The translations under genes were made by a program, and so were the position numbers. Positions 44,753 to 56,786 of a stretch of 64,000 nucleotides of DNA are shown here, piece after piece. How positions within the stretch are numbered: the stretch's first letter is position 1; every line of letters starts with the position of its first letter. The notes beneath the pieces were generated by a model that was given only the letters and a program-made list of their open reading frames with translations, was not told where the DNA came from and ran no database searches. The DNA comes from Eremomyces bilateralis CBS 781.70 (Eukaryota > Ascomycota > Dothideomycetes > Eremomycetales > Eremomycetaceae): assembly GCF_010015585.1 (NCBI RefSeq), contig NW_022985068.1:1309406-1373405 (forward strand). The letters are read 5' to 3'.

Positions 44753-46003
44753 TCATCCCATGAGTTTCGAGATCTTCCTCTGGAAGGCAAGGTTGAGCTG
44801 CCCCGTAATCGTGTCGGGAACGAACGTCAAGAGCTGGCTCGCATAGAAGCCTGCAACGCACCGCTCCTGGTTCATAAACCACGACAAATTCCCAGCGCCG
44901 CCCCAGAACAGTGTTCCCTTCTTCAACCCGACCTCCGCCGCATCCTGCGTGAGATATACCCCCCCAAAGCCCAAAATTCATGTCATCAGGCGGAGGTCCG
45001 GTAGCGCCCATCTGCCCTGAGAAAGCTGGGTAGAACGCCTGTAAATACCGCACTGCGATCCCTTCGCCGGAAGCTGTGGCTGTAACATTATGTCAACCGT
45101 TTCCTTCTTCAACAGCGTCGGCTCCTCTTGCATTAAATCCACCAGCATCGCCTTGTAATCGCCGACCGTCGAGTAGAGGCCCGCTCCCCCCAGCTCCTCC
45201 GCGACCTTTCCTGGCAAAATCTGCTGCGTCGGAATGACCGTGCCGTCCGGGTCCCGCGTGCTCATCGATACTAGGCGCTTCTTCACATTGTCCCACACGT
45301 CCAGATGGAACGTGGTCGATGTCATGCCCAGCGGTTCGAAAATATGCGTCTGTATATATTCTTCGAGGGTGATCTTGTTTAATCGTGCCACAAGCCACCC
45401 GGCCCAGTCCAAACTAGTCCCGTAGGACTACTTTCCCCAGGCTCCTGGAGTAGGGAGTAGAGAAGTGTCTCTTTCGAGCCTCCGGCGAAGCACGTAGGTA
45501 GCTCACCCCGGGATGCTCGCCACATCCTCAGGTTAGGGTTCATGGCATCGTAGTCTAGCCCACTCGTGTGCGTCAAGAAGTGCCGGAGAGTGATCGGGTT
45601 GGTTCGAGGCCGGAAGAGAAACTGGTTGTCGACCGTATCTGGCCCCTGGTTGGGGCTCATGACTTCCAATGTCACCAGCTCAGGGAGTAAGTTCATCACT
45701 TCATCATCGAGGGCGATTTGTCCTCGTTCTACGCATTGCAACGCGGCGATCGTTATCACTAACTTGGTGCAGGACGCAAGACTGAAGGTATTTTCGAAGG
45801 ATATATCAGCTGCTGAAGGGTCCGGGGAGACATATCCGGAGGCCTTGGAGTACAATGATTTGCCTGCGCTCTCTCTCAGTGGGTACAGTCTTAAGCAGGC
45901 TAACCTACCTACCATCTTTCGTTACGGCAGATAGGACCACACCTGGGACGACGTTGGCCCCTTTTGCTGTGAGCTTTGGTAATAGACTGTCCAAATCTTC
46001 CAT
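44753..46003 (-). pseudogene. Decayed class C beta-lactamase-like serine hydrolase
   Basis: A beta-lactamase/penicillin-binding-protein-like serine hydrolase (fungal esterase or transesterase type). An intact first exon (46003-45913, MEDLDSLLPKLTAKGANVVPGV) splices to 45863 and reads DGKSLYSKASGYVSP, then SLASCTKLVITIAALQ with the SxxK active-site serine and lysine, then LRHFLTHTSGLDYD. The frame then breaks: at about 45428 one base is missing from the Trp codon expected between EPGES and SYGTSLDWAGW; a second shift lies near 45050 (after LQPQLPAKGS); a third falls at the seven-C run 44959-44965 before GVYLTQDA. The rest matches the family to the end (KKGTLFWGGAGNLSW). Three indels in one gene, while its neighbours are intact, suggest a recent pseudogene; assembly error at the homopolymer is possible for one. 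Its 3' end faces CBC2, 224 bp away. Confidence 0.75.
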
Positions 46004-46903
46004 AATTCTCTTGAAAGAGTTGACTAGGATCTTTGAAAGCTGTAGAGGGTCGAATGAAACGAAACACTTGATCCTCAACTACTAGAAAGGAACTCGCTTG
46101 AACTACTCAAATGTATACTGACTTGAATCGATTTAAACAAGAAACATGGCCTCGAAACCTCAGAGAATTTATACGTGGACAATTGGCAAATCGTACTATA
46201 TCACCCGATGATCCGATCTGATATTTCTTCATGTACAGGAGTCCTACCTACTGGGGTCGATTTGTATAGTACTTCCATTATTCCATATCATAGTTGCAAA
46301 CAAGCTTGGTTGCATGGCAGTCCTTTCTGAATTCGAGTTGTGAAGAATCGAATGATCCACGACCGATAAGCCATCCCAGCGTCGTTGAGGCGCATTGAAA
46401 TGAGGTGGAAAGATGGTAATGAAGAAGCGAGATAAACTACAGCAACGCGTATTATGATTTATGGCGCTCGTCACCAGACTAGCCGTTTCCAGCGTCGTGG
46501 CACCACTTGAAGACATCGCCCTAAGGTACCAAATTTAACCAACTTCATAGCAATGAGCTTCAAGCCATACGGAGATCAAGAGCAAGGAAGAAAACATTTT
46601 TTACGGCACATATGGAAATGCAACTTGTTCTACTTCCAAGCAAATCGAACTCAGGTATAATCAAAACAGAAGCGATGTCTCGATCCGAGGATTCACAAAT
46701 TCGGACGCCGAAACTGCGATGAAGCTGCGGGACCACCGCCGGGACCGCGCACATTTCTTGATTACGGATACCTGTTTTAATTGGCCTCAATTGCGTCGCG
46801 TCGTCACCACCACGCAAGCCCATCCTAACCACATGTCATTGCGGTGACAGATTGGGTAACCGCAAAGAAGCCATTGTCCCGGTGAGACATACAATCGGCC
46901 ACC
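46004..46903. other. Divergent intergenic region, hydrolase pseudogene / PPTase
   Basis: 900 bp without recognised coding sequence. It holds the promoters of the decayed hydrolase (-) and the phosphopantetheinyl transferase (+). Confidence 0.5.
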
Positions 46904-48013
46904 ATGTCCACCCAACACCCATCGCAGCTCATATGCTGGCTCCTCGACGTCCGCTCTCTCTGGCCCGGCGACCACATCTCCTCTTCGGTAACCTCACTAC
47001 CCCACCCCCCGCAACCCCGCTAACCCCTCCAGGCCACCGCCGCCCTCTCCCTCCTCACCTCCGACGAGCGCGCCAAAACCCTCAGCAAACACTTCATCCA
47101 AGACGCGCGCATGGCACTCGGCTCCGCGCTGCTGAAGCGGCTGTTCACCGCACGGTATCTCGGGTCCGGGGGGCCGTGGGCGGCGATGGAGTTTCCGAGG
47201 CGGGGGGATCCGGTGCATGGCAAGCCGGCCGTGAGGGAGGAGTGGGCGGGGAGGGGGCGGTGGGTGGATTTTAATGTGAGTCATCAGGCAGGGCTGGTGG
47301 CGTTGGTGGGGGTGGTGGAGGAGCTGGAAGATGGGGGGAGGGCACGCGAGGGTGGGAAGAGGGGGACGGAGGTGGGTGTGGATATCACTTGTGTGAACGA
47401 GCGGAATGACTGCCGCACGATTGACCGGGAGCGCTTCGACGGCTGGGTGGACACGTTCTCCGAGTTCTTCTCCGCGGATGAATGCTGGGACATGAAATAC
47501 AACATCGACCCGTCTGGCCTCCCCCTCCCCGACGGCACGGTTCTCTCTGCCAAAGAGATCGAGTCCACGCCCGGGCGTCCCGACCGGTGCCTTGTCAAAG
47601 ACCAAACCTTTTCCGTCCGACGCGCCGACGGCTCCAACGTCGCCCTGAGCTCCGACCTGATCGTCGACGCGAAGCTCCGCCGCTTCTACGCATTCTACTG
47701 CTACAAGGAGGCATACATCAAGATGTCCGGCGAGGGGATGATGGCGGACTGGCTGCAGGATCTCGAGTTTCGGAACGTGAAGAGTCCGAAGCCGGGAACC
47801 GTCGCGGGGGTCTGGGGGGGGAGTATGAGCGATGCGGAGGCGTATCTAAACGGGGTGGAGCAGACGGATGTGGCGTTGGAGATTCGGGGGCGGGAGGAGG
47901 ACTTTATGATTGGGGTGGCTGTGAGGCCCGGAGAGGGGTTCAGGGGCAGGATCCCGATGTTTGAGCGGATTGATTTGGAGAAGGATATTATGGCGGCCGC
48001 GGAAGGGCGGTGA
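46904..48013 (+). CDS. npgA: 4'-phosphopantetheinyl transferase (Sfp/NpgA type)
   Basis: Two exons, 46904-46987 and 47033-48013 (45-bp intron, phase 0), 354 aa, similar to A. nidulans NpgA. It transfers phosphopantetheine from CoA to a carrier-protein serine, activating NRPS and PKS enzymes and the lysine-pathway reductase in the cytosol. Motifs: LSKHFIQDARMALGSALLKR, the substrate loop HGKPAV, FNVSHQAGLVAL, GVDITCVNERND (Mg/CoA site, about residue 141; family usually GVD-V/I) and FYAFYCYKEAYIKMSGEG (W/F-x-x-KEAxxK, about 252). The start ATG is the first in frame and yields QLICWLLDVRSLWPG, the usual N-terminus. As filamentous fungi usually have one such enzyme, it should serve all secondary-metabolite carrier proteins of this organism. 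Confidence 0.93.
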
Positions 48014-49151
48014 TACAAGCGGGTATGATACCACGCTTGATATGCGGCATACGCATAGGCGTACCCCATACGGATAGCACCGCTACAATTGACACTGATA
48101 TGGTCGATTTGGCTTTCATGCTGTGTCTGGAAGAGCAGTGCTCCATTCCGCACTAGAGTAAAAAGGATCGTTTCTTGATCTTCTAATCATCACGATTGGC
48201 TACTCTTCCAATATCCCCCTTAATTGTACCCTGTGTACTTCGTCTCAATCTCCTTAACAATTCTACTTACTATTGAGCATAGATCGACAAGTCCTAGCTT
48301 AATTCGGTTAGCGCAATGCAAACTCCACCACCGAAAATAGCCCAATTCCACAAGTGACGTCGAATTCCCTCATCCTTCAACTATTTCTCCACGTCAGACG
48401 CCCTGAATCAGGTTGCCTGAAGAATGGAATGAACCCCCCAAAGCTTGCCAACGCTGCATCTCTGCCGTGCCAGCCGAATTCACCAGTCCCTAGCGTCGGA
48501 TGAAAATATCCTAGCGTTCCGATGGTACCCCAAGATCGCGCTGGTAGCGAGAGAGACGTGAGTCTGGGACTTGCGCGGTCAAGTTCCCAGAAAGTCGGCG
48601 ACCCGGCTGGCCAGATCGCTCCCCGACTCCGACACCTGACGCGTCCCGAAAGGAGCCAATTCCTGCGAATACGGACGGGTCGCACCTGATGGGCAACGAT
48701 CGATCTGCCGTGCCTCCCATAGGTCTGCTCGTGCTCTCAACGGCCGCTGCTGATATGGCGGCTCGAGGTACGAACAGTGCGGGTTCCATGGGTAGGGTAT
48801 GTGCCAGGAAGGGCAAATTGGGTAAGATGGGGTTACATGAGTGGTATTGGAGTGATGTCTGTATGCTTAAAAGAGTCGAATAAAGGGGGCAGTGGTCCTG
48901 CATGCGGTGGCAAGCTGGAAGGGCCAGACCAAAATATTGGCTCCACATTGTTGATCATCGCTCGGTACCAGACGATTTGTACCGATCGAGCTGGTAGAAA
49001 TACAACTGCATATCCTTTGAACTTTCGATTTCCTATTCTCTATTATCCATTTCCATCATATACCTTATAATATAATATATTTCCATTTCCATACTTCAAA
49101 TCCTTCCGAGTCAATCGCTTGATCCCCGTCTACCTACTAGTCATCAACACT
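48014..49151. other. Intergenic region upstream of the GH17 gene
   Basis: 1.14 kb with no recognised gene. It becomes AT-rich (ATAATATAATATAT near 49068-49081) in the 80 bp before the GH17 start, a plausible core promoter. Confidence 0.5.
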
Positions 49152-50133
49152 ATGCGCCTCCCCGCCCTCACCACCACCGCCCTCCTCGCCCTCTCCCACC
49201 TCTCCCTCGCCGAAGCCTACTGGAAAGGCTTCAACGTCGGCGCCAACAACCCCGACGGCACCTGCAAAACCCGCGACGACTGGGCCCACGCCTTCACCCA
49301 GCTCGCCAGCCTGCCCGGGCACTTCACCACCGTCCGCACCTTCGCGACCTCCGACTGCGACACGCTCGCGAACGCGGTGCCCGCCGCCCTCGACACGGGG
49401 ACGCAGCTGCTCGTCGGTGTGTGGACGCAGGACGACGCGCATTTCGAGCGGGAGAAGGTGGCGTTGGAGGCGGCGATCAGGGAGTTTGGAGATGAGTGGA
49501 TCGTGGCGATTATGGTGGGGAATGAGGATCTGTATCGCGGGGAGGTAACAGCGGAGGTACTGGCGGGGAAGATTTATGATGTGAGGGGAATGGTGAGGGC
49601 GTTGGGGGTGGAGAAGGAAGTGGGGCATGCGGATACATGGACGGCGTGAGTTTTCTGAGAGGTTAATATGATAATGGATGGAGCTGACTTGCCGTAGGTG
49701 GGTGGACGGCGCGAATGAGGCAGTTATTCAAGCTTCGGACTTCGTGGCCCATCAAGGCTATCCATACTGGCAGGGCGCGGATATCGCGAACAGCGCGAGC
49801 GTCTACTGGGCCAGCGTGCAAGCGACTCGCGACGTCGTCAACGCCGTGAAGGTATGTCCCTCCTCCTAGCCATAATTCGAGGATTTCTGCTAACTTCCCT
49901 TCCAGCCCGGCACATGGGTCTGGATGACCGAGACCGGATGGCCGGTTACCGGCGATGACTTCGGAGCGGCGCAAGCGAGTGTGTGGAATGCGCAGGAGTA
50001 CTGGAAGCAGGTAGCATGCGAGGCGTTCAACGAGGGCCACACGTTCTGGTATGCGTATCAGGACTACACGTCGACGCCCAGCTTCGGTGTGATCGGACAA
50101 GATGGAAACCCGCTATATGATCTCACGTGCTAG
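49152..50133 (+). CDS. Secreted GH17 glucan endo-1,3-beta-glucosidase-like protein
   Basis: Three exons, 49152-49645, 49698-49851 and 49906-50133, 291 aa. A signal peptide (MRLPALTTTALLALSHLSLAEA) precedes YWKGFNVGANNPDGTCK. The (beta/alpha)8 GH17 marks are present: FTTVRTFATSDCDTL on an early strand, the acid/base Glu125 in IMVGNEDLYRGE and the nucleophile Glu225 in WMTETGWPV. The family hydrolyses or remodels beta-1,3-glucan of the cell wall, either as exo/endo-glucanase or transglycosylase. It is short, with no Ser/Thr-rich domain and no GPI tail (it ends LYDLTC), so it is probably a soluble secreted or wall enzyme, like the shorter Bgl2/Scw-type members. Exact mode of action is not readable. 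Confidence 0.93.
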
Positions 50134-52493
50134 ATGGGTAGATAGATATGACGACATAGGGTGGACAAGATAGAGTAAGATAGGGAGAGGATCTGGACTT
50201 GGGGGCCTGGAACTGAAATCACTGAAATATAATGTAAAATCGAACATCATATGACCCCCTCTTGCCTGTCCAAGCTCCGGAAGTCCGGATTGATGAACAT
50301 ACCCCAAGCCGAACGGATCAGACACTAAAATCTTGATTCCTGACCCATTTGTACTAAGAAGGCCGCGCGGATAGACGATCAGCCGTGCGGCTCAATGACT
50401 ACTGTAGATAAATCATCAAATCCTCCGGAAACGCGGGATGGACGGAACGATCCTAGATGAACATCCCAGCACCCAGGTTGTTGGGCAGACTCGGTTTGCG
50501 TCACACGAGGAGTGGTGCATAACAAACTGGCCACATGACCATAGGCCATAGATTAATGAAATTCGGTAGTGAGCTTAATCGGCAGAGAACTGCTGTCGGC
50601 GTCCATATCGAGCGATAGAATGCAAGTCTCGCCAAGGTCATCATTGCGAGCGTATGAGGCCTTGCCTCACGATCCACAACATTGAGGGGATGGTTCAGAC
50701 GGTATGACAGGATGTCAGAAAGCTCATAAAACGGTCCCTGAGCAACATGAACACCCGATAAGGCTCCGAAGGATCAATAAAAAGGAAACGCAGATACGAG
50801 ATACCCCTCGAAGGGCTCAACAGGCAATGCTTGACGGTTGGGCACCCTTGCTTCTCGAAGGCACGAAGAACAACCCAAACGAGCCATCTAGAGATTGTAG
50901 TCCGAATTTCGATAGATACGATAACTAGCGCCGACCTCAAAGCTTGAATTCTGCACCTATCTCCTCGAATCATGATTCGTAGCTTCGCGAGCAAAGGGCC
51001 ATCCCCTTCCCGGTGGCCGGTAGTCGATCCGCGCTGCTCGGATATCGGCATGCCAATCCCAGGTCACGAGGTGACAACTTCACGAGCCGCGTCACCAATC
51101 TCACCATGGAGCCGATTGGGGAGGAATATTTCCGACGCTTCCGCAACTTAACCCATGATAAGTAAGGCTGGCATGGCGCCGTCGAGTTTCATCCTTGCGG
51201 ATCTTGAATTCTTGATGTCACACTGTCGAGGTTCGCGGTGACGGGATGTGGTGAAATGGACTGGGACTTGGGAGGGGACTAGAGGAGGGATTGGTGCGGA
51301 GAGGAGGAGACATTTGGCGAGGTCCGATGGGATAGAGATGTCATATCGCATCCATCTGATGATTCGGGATTGGATTGGCGATATTATGCATTCCTGTCTG
51401 TTGTTATTACTTCAATCAATTCCATGTTAGACAGCCAAGACATAGTGGTGGGATATTGGAGATTGGCATTTCTTGATATGCATGACGGTCGGTTGACGAC
51501 GTTCGGAGGTGAGCGGTGTGGGGAGGACTGAGGCCGCAAATAAGACCCACAATTCTGGTCAAGGCATGGTGTGATTGGTCCATGGGATGATTCAGCGAAA
51601 GCTTCACCGCTGCATGTGACCTGGGGATCATCCGAACTGCACGACACTTGGGACTCTCTGCGTCCCCGACTTCTTGACGTGCTAATAACTATTAACTAAC
51701 ACTAACTTACTGGTCCTTTGGGGTTTATTCCAGAATGGGACTTAGGGTAATAGGGCTGTCCCACCAGAACGGCATGCTGTTGTCCGGTCGGTTATCGAAT
51801 GACGAATTGGCACTTGACCTCATTGTTCTCCAATCTCCACCTTCCAATTGTCCCTCTGCAGTCTGCAGGACGGAGTCATGCTGCGTTACTAGACCGATTC
51901 ACCGCAGCGAATCACCCATCTGTTCCGGTCGTTCCAGACTGGAGGACCGAAAGCACATCGTGCCCAACCCTTACTGGCCAATTGGCCCCAGGGCTGGCGG
52001 AGGAACCACGTTGGCATTACCATTGCTCACTGACCGGAATGCTTGACCAATGGCTCGACCGGTGATAGACCGGCGATGAGCCGGGATTGTGTCCATTTGA
52101 GCCTCCAGTGGGGTCAAGCGTCGCCTCTAAATGATATGCCCCTCTAGTCCTTCAGTCCCTGTGAACGGGAATTCCGCATACCCTGAGTCCCTGACCCCAG
52201 TCTGGTGAAGCATCCGCGTCCCGCGACCTATTAGCGGAGTTATTCCTGGCATCATGTATGTGGGCCATCGAGAGTTCGGTCAGGATGAGGATGTGGAATC
52301 GAATAAGCAATTGAGAGTCCTGGTGGCTTGCAAATAAATACTGGAGGATCCCCTCCTACTGTGGTTTTATCTTTTCCCTCTTGATCTTGAATCAACTGTT
52401 CAACTGTCCGCCAAGTCACCCTCAATCAATCCAACCAGTCGAGCTTCCAGTGTCCACCACTGCCAGCTCCATATCCACATCGACTCACCACCA
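50134..52493. other. 2.36-kb region without recognised genes
   Basis: Mixed-composition DNA with only short frames. The last 150 bp are pyrimidine-rich and probably form the leader of the next gene. No repeat, tRNA or transposon seen. Confidence 0.45.
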
Positions 52494-53096
52494 ATGCCAC
52501 CCCCTCCCTCCCCCCAACCCATCTGCGTCCAACGAACCACCACAGCCGACACCTCCCTCACCACCACTTCCACCGTCTCCACTACCTCCACCTCCCCCCT
52601 CCCCACCTCCACCCCTCCTGCCACCGCCCCCTCCCCCTCCCCCTCCTCCCCCACCGACCGCTTCTTCGGTGCCCTCAAATCCCACATCCCCCACCGCTCC
52701 CGCTCCCGCTCCCGCTCCACCGTCCGCCCCTCCCCCAACGACCGACCCCGCACCCGCACCCGCTCACGCTCCCCCTCGCCCGCGGACCCAGTCGTCGATC
52801 ACCGCCGCCACACCATGTCGTCCGCCTCGCCTCGCCCGCAGTCCGACCGTCACGCCTCCAACGCCTCCGCCTCGTCCACCGCCTCGGGGACGTCGATGGC
52901 GCAGCATTCACGCGTGCGGAGCTCCGGGCAGGAGAGTGACTTCGAGCGGTTCTCGTATGGGCGGCATTCGAATGATGTGAGTTGATTCCGAGTTTCTGGG
53001 ATGGTCGGATGTTGACGATATAATCAGTGGCTGTTCGGCGGCTTCAGCGTCCGCGATAAGATCAAGCATGCGTTAGGCCGCAACAATGAGCAATAG
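52494..53096 (+). CDS. Small Ser/Thr/Pro- and Arg/Ser-rich protein, conserved C-terminal box
   Basis: Two exons, 52494-52976 and 53028-53096 (51-bp intron, phase 0), 183 aa. The N-terminal 60 residues are almost entirely Pro/Ser/Thr. A segment TDRFFGALKSHIPHRSRSRS opens an Arg/Ser tract (residues 68-95), then a Ser-rich linker and SDFERFSYGRHSND. The second exon encodes WLFGGFSVRDKIKHALGR, a hydrophobic-basic helix that I believe recurs in small fungal proteins of this type. The protein is low-complexity, no enzyme domain is visible, and function is unknown. The start is the first ATG giving the whole frame. The clean splice to a conserved-looking end is the main evidence that it is real. Confidence 0.65.
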
Positions 53097-54001
53097 TGGT
53101 GGCTCTCGTGACCGGTACTAGTATTGGTCACGGCGCGTGCCTTTTCGCTGTGGCTTGCCATCGCATGGATTGATTTCGCACTGATTGATTTATACGAACC
53201 GGATTCGTGACGAGCGCAACGACACGCCCTCTTAACGGCCGAACATATTTTGCGCTTTCTTCCCTTCCCCGTGGTGCCGGGTCACCGGGTGTTGCCTTCT
53301 TTTATCTGCATCATGAACGGCGATGATTCACGGACTTATTGCATGGGAAGGGAATTGGGAAAATTGATACCATTTTGCTGTTTTTATTATTATCATCATT
53401 GGGGGAACTTTGTTCGGAGAGATCAATTGTCTGCTCCTCGCTGAGGGATGTTCTTGTATACCTACCAGACCGGACGGGATCAGGTTGGGATTGGACCTGA
53501 AAGACTGGAGGGGCTTCTGGTTGAATGGAAGCGGGTGATAATAAGTGAGATATTACCGTAGCAGAGTAGAATGATGCTGCATCAGTCTGTCTATGCTACA
53601 ATCCAAGGAGCTAGCACCCGACCAATAAGTCATGATATCGTGCATCGAGTCAATTAAGAACTTAACATTATTCCATCCCTCCACCATTGTCGTGAATTAT
53701 ATATATGCCACGCATCTATGGCTCAAGTCCTTATCTAACTCTGACATGCTCCCCTCGGCTCTCAATATCAGATCGGGCGGATAAGCTGCCTAATCCGGAA
53801 CTTGTGGCTCTGATCGACTAGACCCTGAACATCAGCGCTCTTGACGACCAAACATACCGGTCTTCGGAAGCATATATAAAGATCCCCATCGTACTTCCAG
53901 CTCCAGCTCCATCCACTTCGTAACCAAGTACTTCTACGTATTATTACCCCTCCCGTAACTCTCTATCATCTGTATCCACCATCTATATCCACCACCCCAC
54001 A
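53097..54001. other. Intergenic region, promoter of the FAD oxidoreductase
   Basis: 0.9 kb without recognised coding sequence. A TATA box lies at 53873-53880 and a pyrimidine-rich leader follows to the ATG. Confidence 0.55.
53873..53880 (+). promoter_or_regulatory. TATA box (TATATAAA)
   Basis: TATATAAA lies 121 bp upstream of the oxidoreductase ATG, followed by a C/T-rich leader, a standard fungal arrangement. Confidence 0.6.
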
Positions 54002-55686
54002 ATGCCCCCCTCCACCCCATCTCCCCTCCCTACCCCCTCCCCCTCCAAATCCTTCTGGCACTCCGAGCCCTCCTCCTTCCTCCTCGGCCACCGCACCACC
54101 GCAGACCTACCATCATCCGCCGACGTCGTAATCATCGGGTCAGGGATCACCGGTGCGTCGGTCGCGCGGTATCTGAAAGAGGAGGAGGGCGCGGCGGGGT
54201 TGAGCGTCGTGATGCTGGAGGCGCGGGAGGCGTGTTGGGGCGCGACGGGGAGGGTACGTGATGTGGTTTCTTTTGGATGTGGTGATTCGCGATAGTGCGA
54301 GCTCAGTCTGTTTCTGTGTCTGTTGATTTCGTGATATGCCGTTGTTCCGCTCCAGACTCGAGCTCACCATATATCGTTCCATTCGTTGCTCCTACGCGAT
54401 ACATTTCCCACGTACTTCACATCCAGCCACTAACCCCCCCAGAACGGCGGCCACTGCCAACCCATATTTCTCCACCAACCCCCCTCCATCGGTCGCTTCG
54501 AGCTCCGCAACTTCCACTCCGTCGCCACCTACATCTCTACGCACGCCGTCCCGTGCGAATTCCGCCCCCGCCCCTCCGTCCGTGCCCTCCACTCCTCCGC
54601 CCTCCTCGCCCACGCCCGCGCCTCCGTCGCCGACCTGCGCGCTTCCGCACCTGACCTCGCTGAACACCTCGCTGTCGTTACTGATCCGGAGCGCCTGAAG
54701 GACTACAAACTACGGAGCGAGGTGCCCGATGGTGATGAGGCGAAGTGGAATCCCGCGAAGGGCGCGGTGGTGTGCGATATCGCGGGGAGCTTGTGGCCGT
54801 ACAAGCTAGTCGCGCACATCCTCGAGGCGTGCGTGACGGCCGGCCGGCTGAACCTCCAGACCACCACTCCCGTCGAAAAAATCGAGCGGATTGCTGATTC
54901 CGGTGACATGGCAGGGGGGCCGCGGTACCGGGTCATCACGACGCACCGCGGGGCGATCGAGGCGCGGCATGTGGTGCTAGCGACGAATGGGTATACGACG
55001 CATTTGCTGCCGGAGTTGGCGGATTTGATCGTGCCAAGCCGGGGGCAGATGTCGGCGCTGCGAGCGACAGGTGGGGAGCGGTTGGGGAATTCTTATGGGT
55101 TTCTGGGGGTGGGCGATCCGAGAGATAACGACCATCCAGACTATTTGATTCAGCGGCCGGTAGAAGGGGGCGGGCAGATGATGTTGGGGGGTGGATATGC
55201 GGGGGCAACGAGGGAGTATGTGGGAGAGGTGGACGATGGGGTGGTGGATGAGGGGGTGGCGGGGTATTTGACGGGGATGTTGGGGAAGGTGATGACGGTG
55301 GCGGAGGGCCCATTGGAGGCGGAGTATATGTGGACGGGGATTATGGCGTATTCGAGGGATGGGTGTCCGTGGGTGGGGGCGGTGCCAGGGATGGAGGGGG
55401 TGTGGTTGTCAGCGGGGTATACGGGTGAGTGAACTGCATTGGAGGTGAAGATCTTTTGCTAATGGGTATAGGCCATGGGATGCCGAATGCGACGCTCTGT
55501 GGGAAAGCGGTGGTGGATATGCTGTTGGCGAAGGAAAGGGGGTCGTTCGACGAACCGTTCGTGGATACCATGGTGCACGCGGGCGATATCCCACGGCAGT
55601 ATGTCATCTCGGAGGAACGCATAGAGAGAGCTAGGCATCTGCCCAGCGTCGAAGTGCAGAACAAGGAAGGTCGAATTCATGTTTAG
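54002..55686 (+). CDS. FAD-dependent oxidoreductase (DAO family)
   Basis: Three exons, 54002-54253, 54443-55424 and 55472-55686, 482 aa. The first intron is long for this window (189 bp). The N-terminal FAD-binding fold is clear: ADVVIIGSGITGASVARYL (GxGxxG, residues 40-58), LEAREACWGATGRNGGHCQP (the ATGRNGGH block typical of the fungal DAO branch, completed across intron 1). Later come GAIEARHVVLATNGYTTHLLPEL and, across intron 2, the C-terminal FAD contact GVWLSAGYTGHGMPNATLCGKAV. The family oxidises C-N bonds of amino acids, amines or sarcosine-like substrates with O2; the substrate is unknown. No signal peptide or peroxisomal signal (it ends GRIHV). The 3' end is 32 bp from that of the epimerase gene on the other strand. 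Confidence 0.92.
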
Positions 55687-55718
55687 ACTACAACGATACC
55701 TCATCCTCAGATCAGCCC

Positions 55719-56786
55719 TCACAATCTCCCCTCTCCCTGCGCCGGCACCTCGACAATCTGATCCACGCCTTCATACGGCGGCATATCCAACCCATACTTC
55801 TTCGCTACCTCCTTCGTCAAAAACCTACACAGCCTCAGCAACCTTTCCATTCAGTCATCGGACGTGAAATAAAGCAACTTACCTCCCCCCCACAAAATGC
55901 CTCCCCCTAAACCACTTCACCAACGGCTTCGGCGCCGTCAGTGAAACCAGTGCCCCGGGCTGAAACCCCTTCCCGGGCCCGTCCTCCGGCGGTCCGGTCT
56001 CGATGTTCCACGACGACGGCGCGTCGACCGCCAGCACGGGGACTTTCGTGTCGCGTAGCGCTTCGATCACTTGGGGGAACGGCTCACGGACTTCGCCAGA
56101 GAAGCTGAAGCCTGGAGAGGTAAGTGAGATGGTGGTGAGATGGGGAAACGAAAAAGGGGAGAATACGTACCGAAGATGGCATCGACGACGTGGTCGGCGT
56201 TTTGGAGCGCGGTGGGGAAGTCGGTGGTGAAGGGGATTTGGAGGTCTTGGAGTTGCTTGGTGAGGCGCTGATGGGCTCAGTGGAGGGAGAGGGGGTGTTT
56301 ATGGGCAAGGGGGATACCTGGTATAGCTCCTTCTTGCTCTGCTTCGGGTAGTACATCGTCGGTTGGTATCCGTAGTGCCATAGATGCCTGGCAGCCACAA
56401 GGCCGTCGCCGCCTTTCAGTGGTCATTTCGCATCCTGAGTAGGGATTCTATTGATGCTCACCATTGTTCCCGGGTCCGCATGCCACGAGGATCCGCCTGC
56501 CACGACTTGGTGGCTGGAGCTTGTAAACTATAGGATCAAATTCCGTCAATTCTCAACCGTCAATTCTCCAATTCTCAACCCTCGATTTCACGCGCGGGGT
56601 TGGCATACCTGCCTGTGAGACTGACAGCCCGGCCAGTTCCATCAGTTGATCGATGGAGAATGCTCCCGAGCTCATTAACTCCTGGTCGAGTGCCGCGGCG
56701 TTCTTTGCGGAGAGGGTCTAATTGAAGTTAGGCGTGTTCTATTGTCGTAGAAAGTGACATACTCGGAGGGCCATTTTAGTTGCCAT
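55719..56786 (-). CDS. NAD(P)H-hydrate epimerase (YjeF N-terminal domain)
   Basis: Seven exons, 56786-56763, 56717-56609, 56527-56462, 56412-56318, 56267-56171, 56111-55883 and 55824-55719, 241 aa. The first exon codes only eight residues (MATKMALR; a second ATG four codons on is also possible), continuing [20 protein letters not shown]. Signature blocks: [57 protein letters not shown] and [10 protein letters not shown] with the catalytic Asp. The enzyme epimerises R-NAD(P)HX to the S form so that the dehydratase can repair damaged cofactor; in fungi it is cytosolic and mitochondrial. All six introns are 41-144 bp. Family-typical length with no separate kinase domain. Confidence 0.94.

Noticed and set aside
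52500-52660. C/T-rich tract resembling a microsatellite
   Set aside because: It encodes the Pro/Ser/Thr-rich N-terminus of the gene at 52494-53096.
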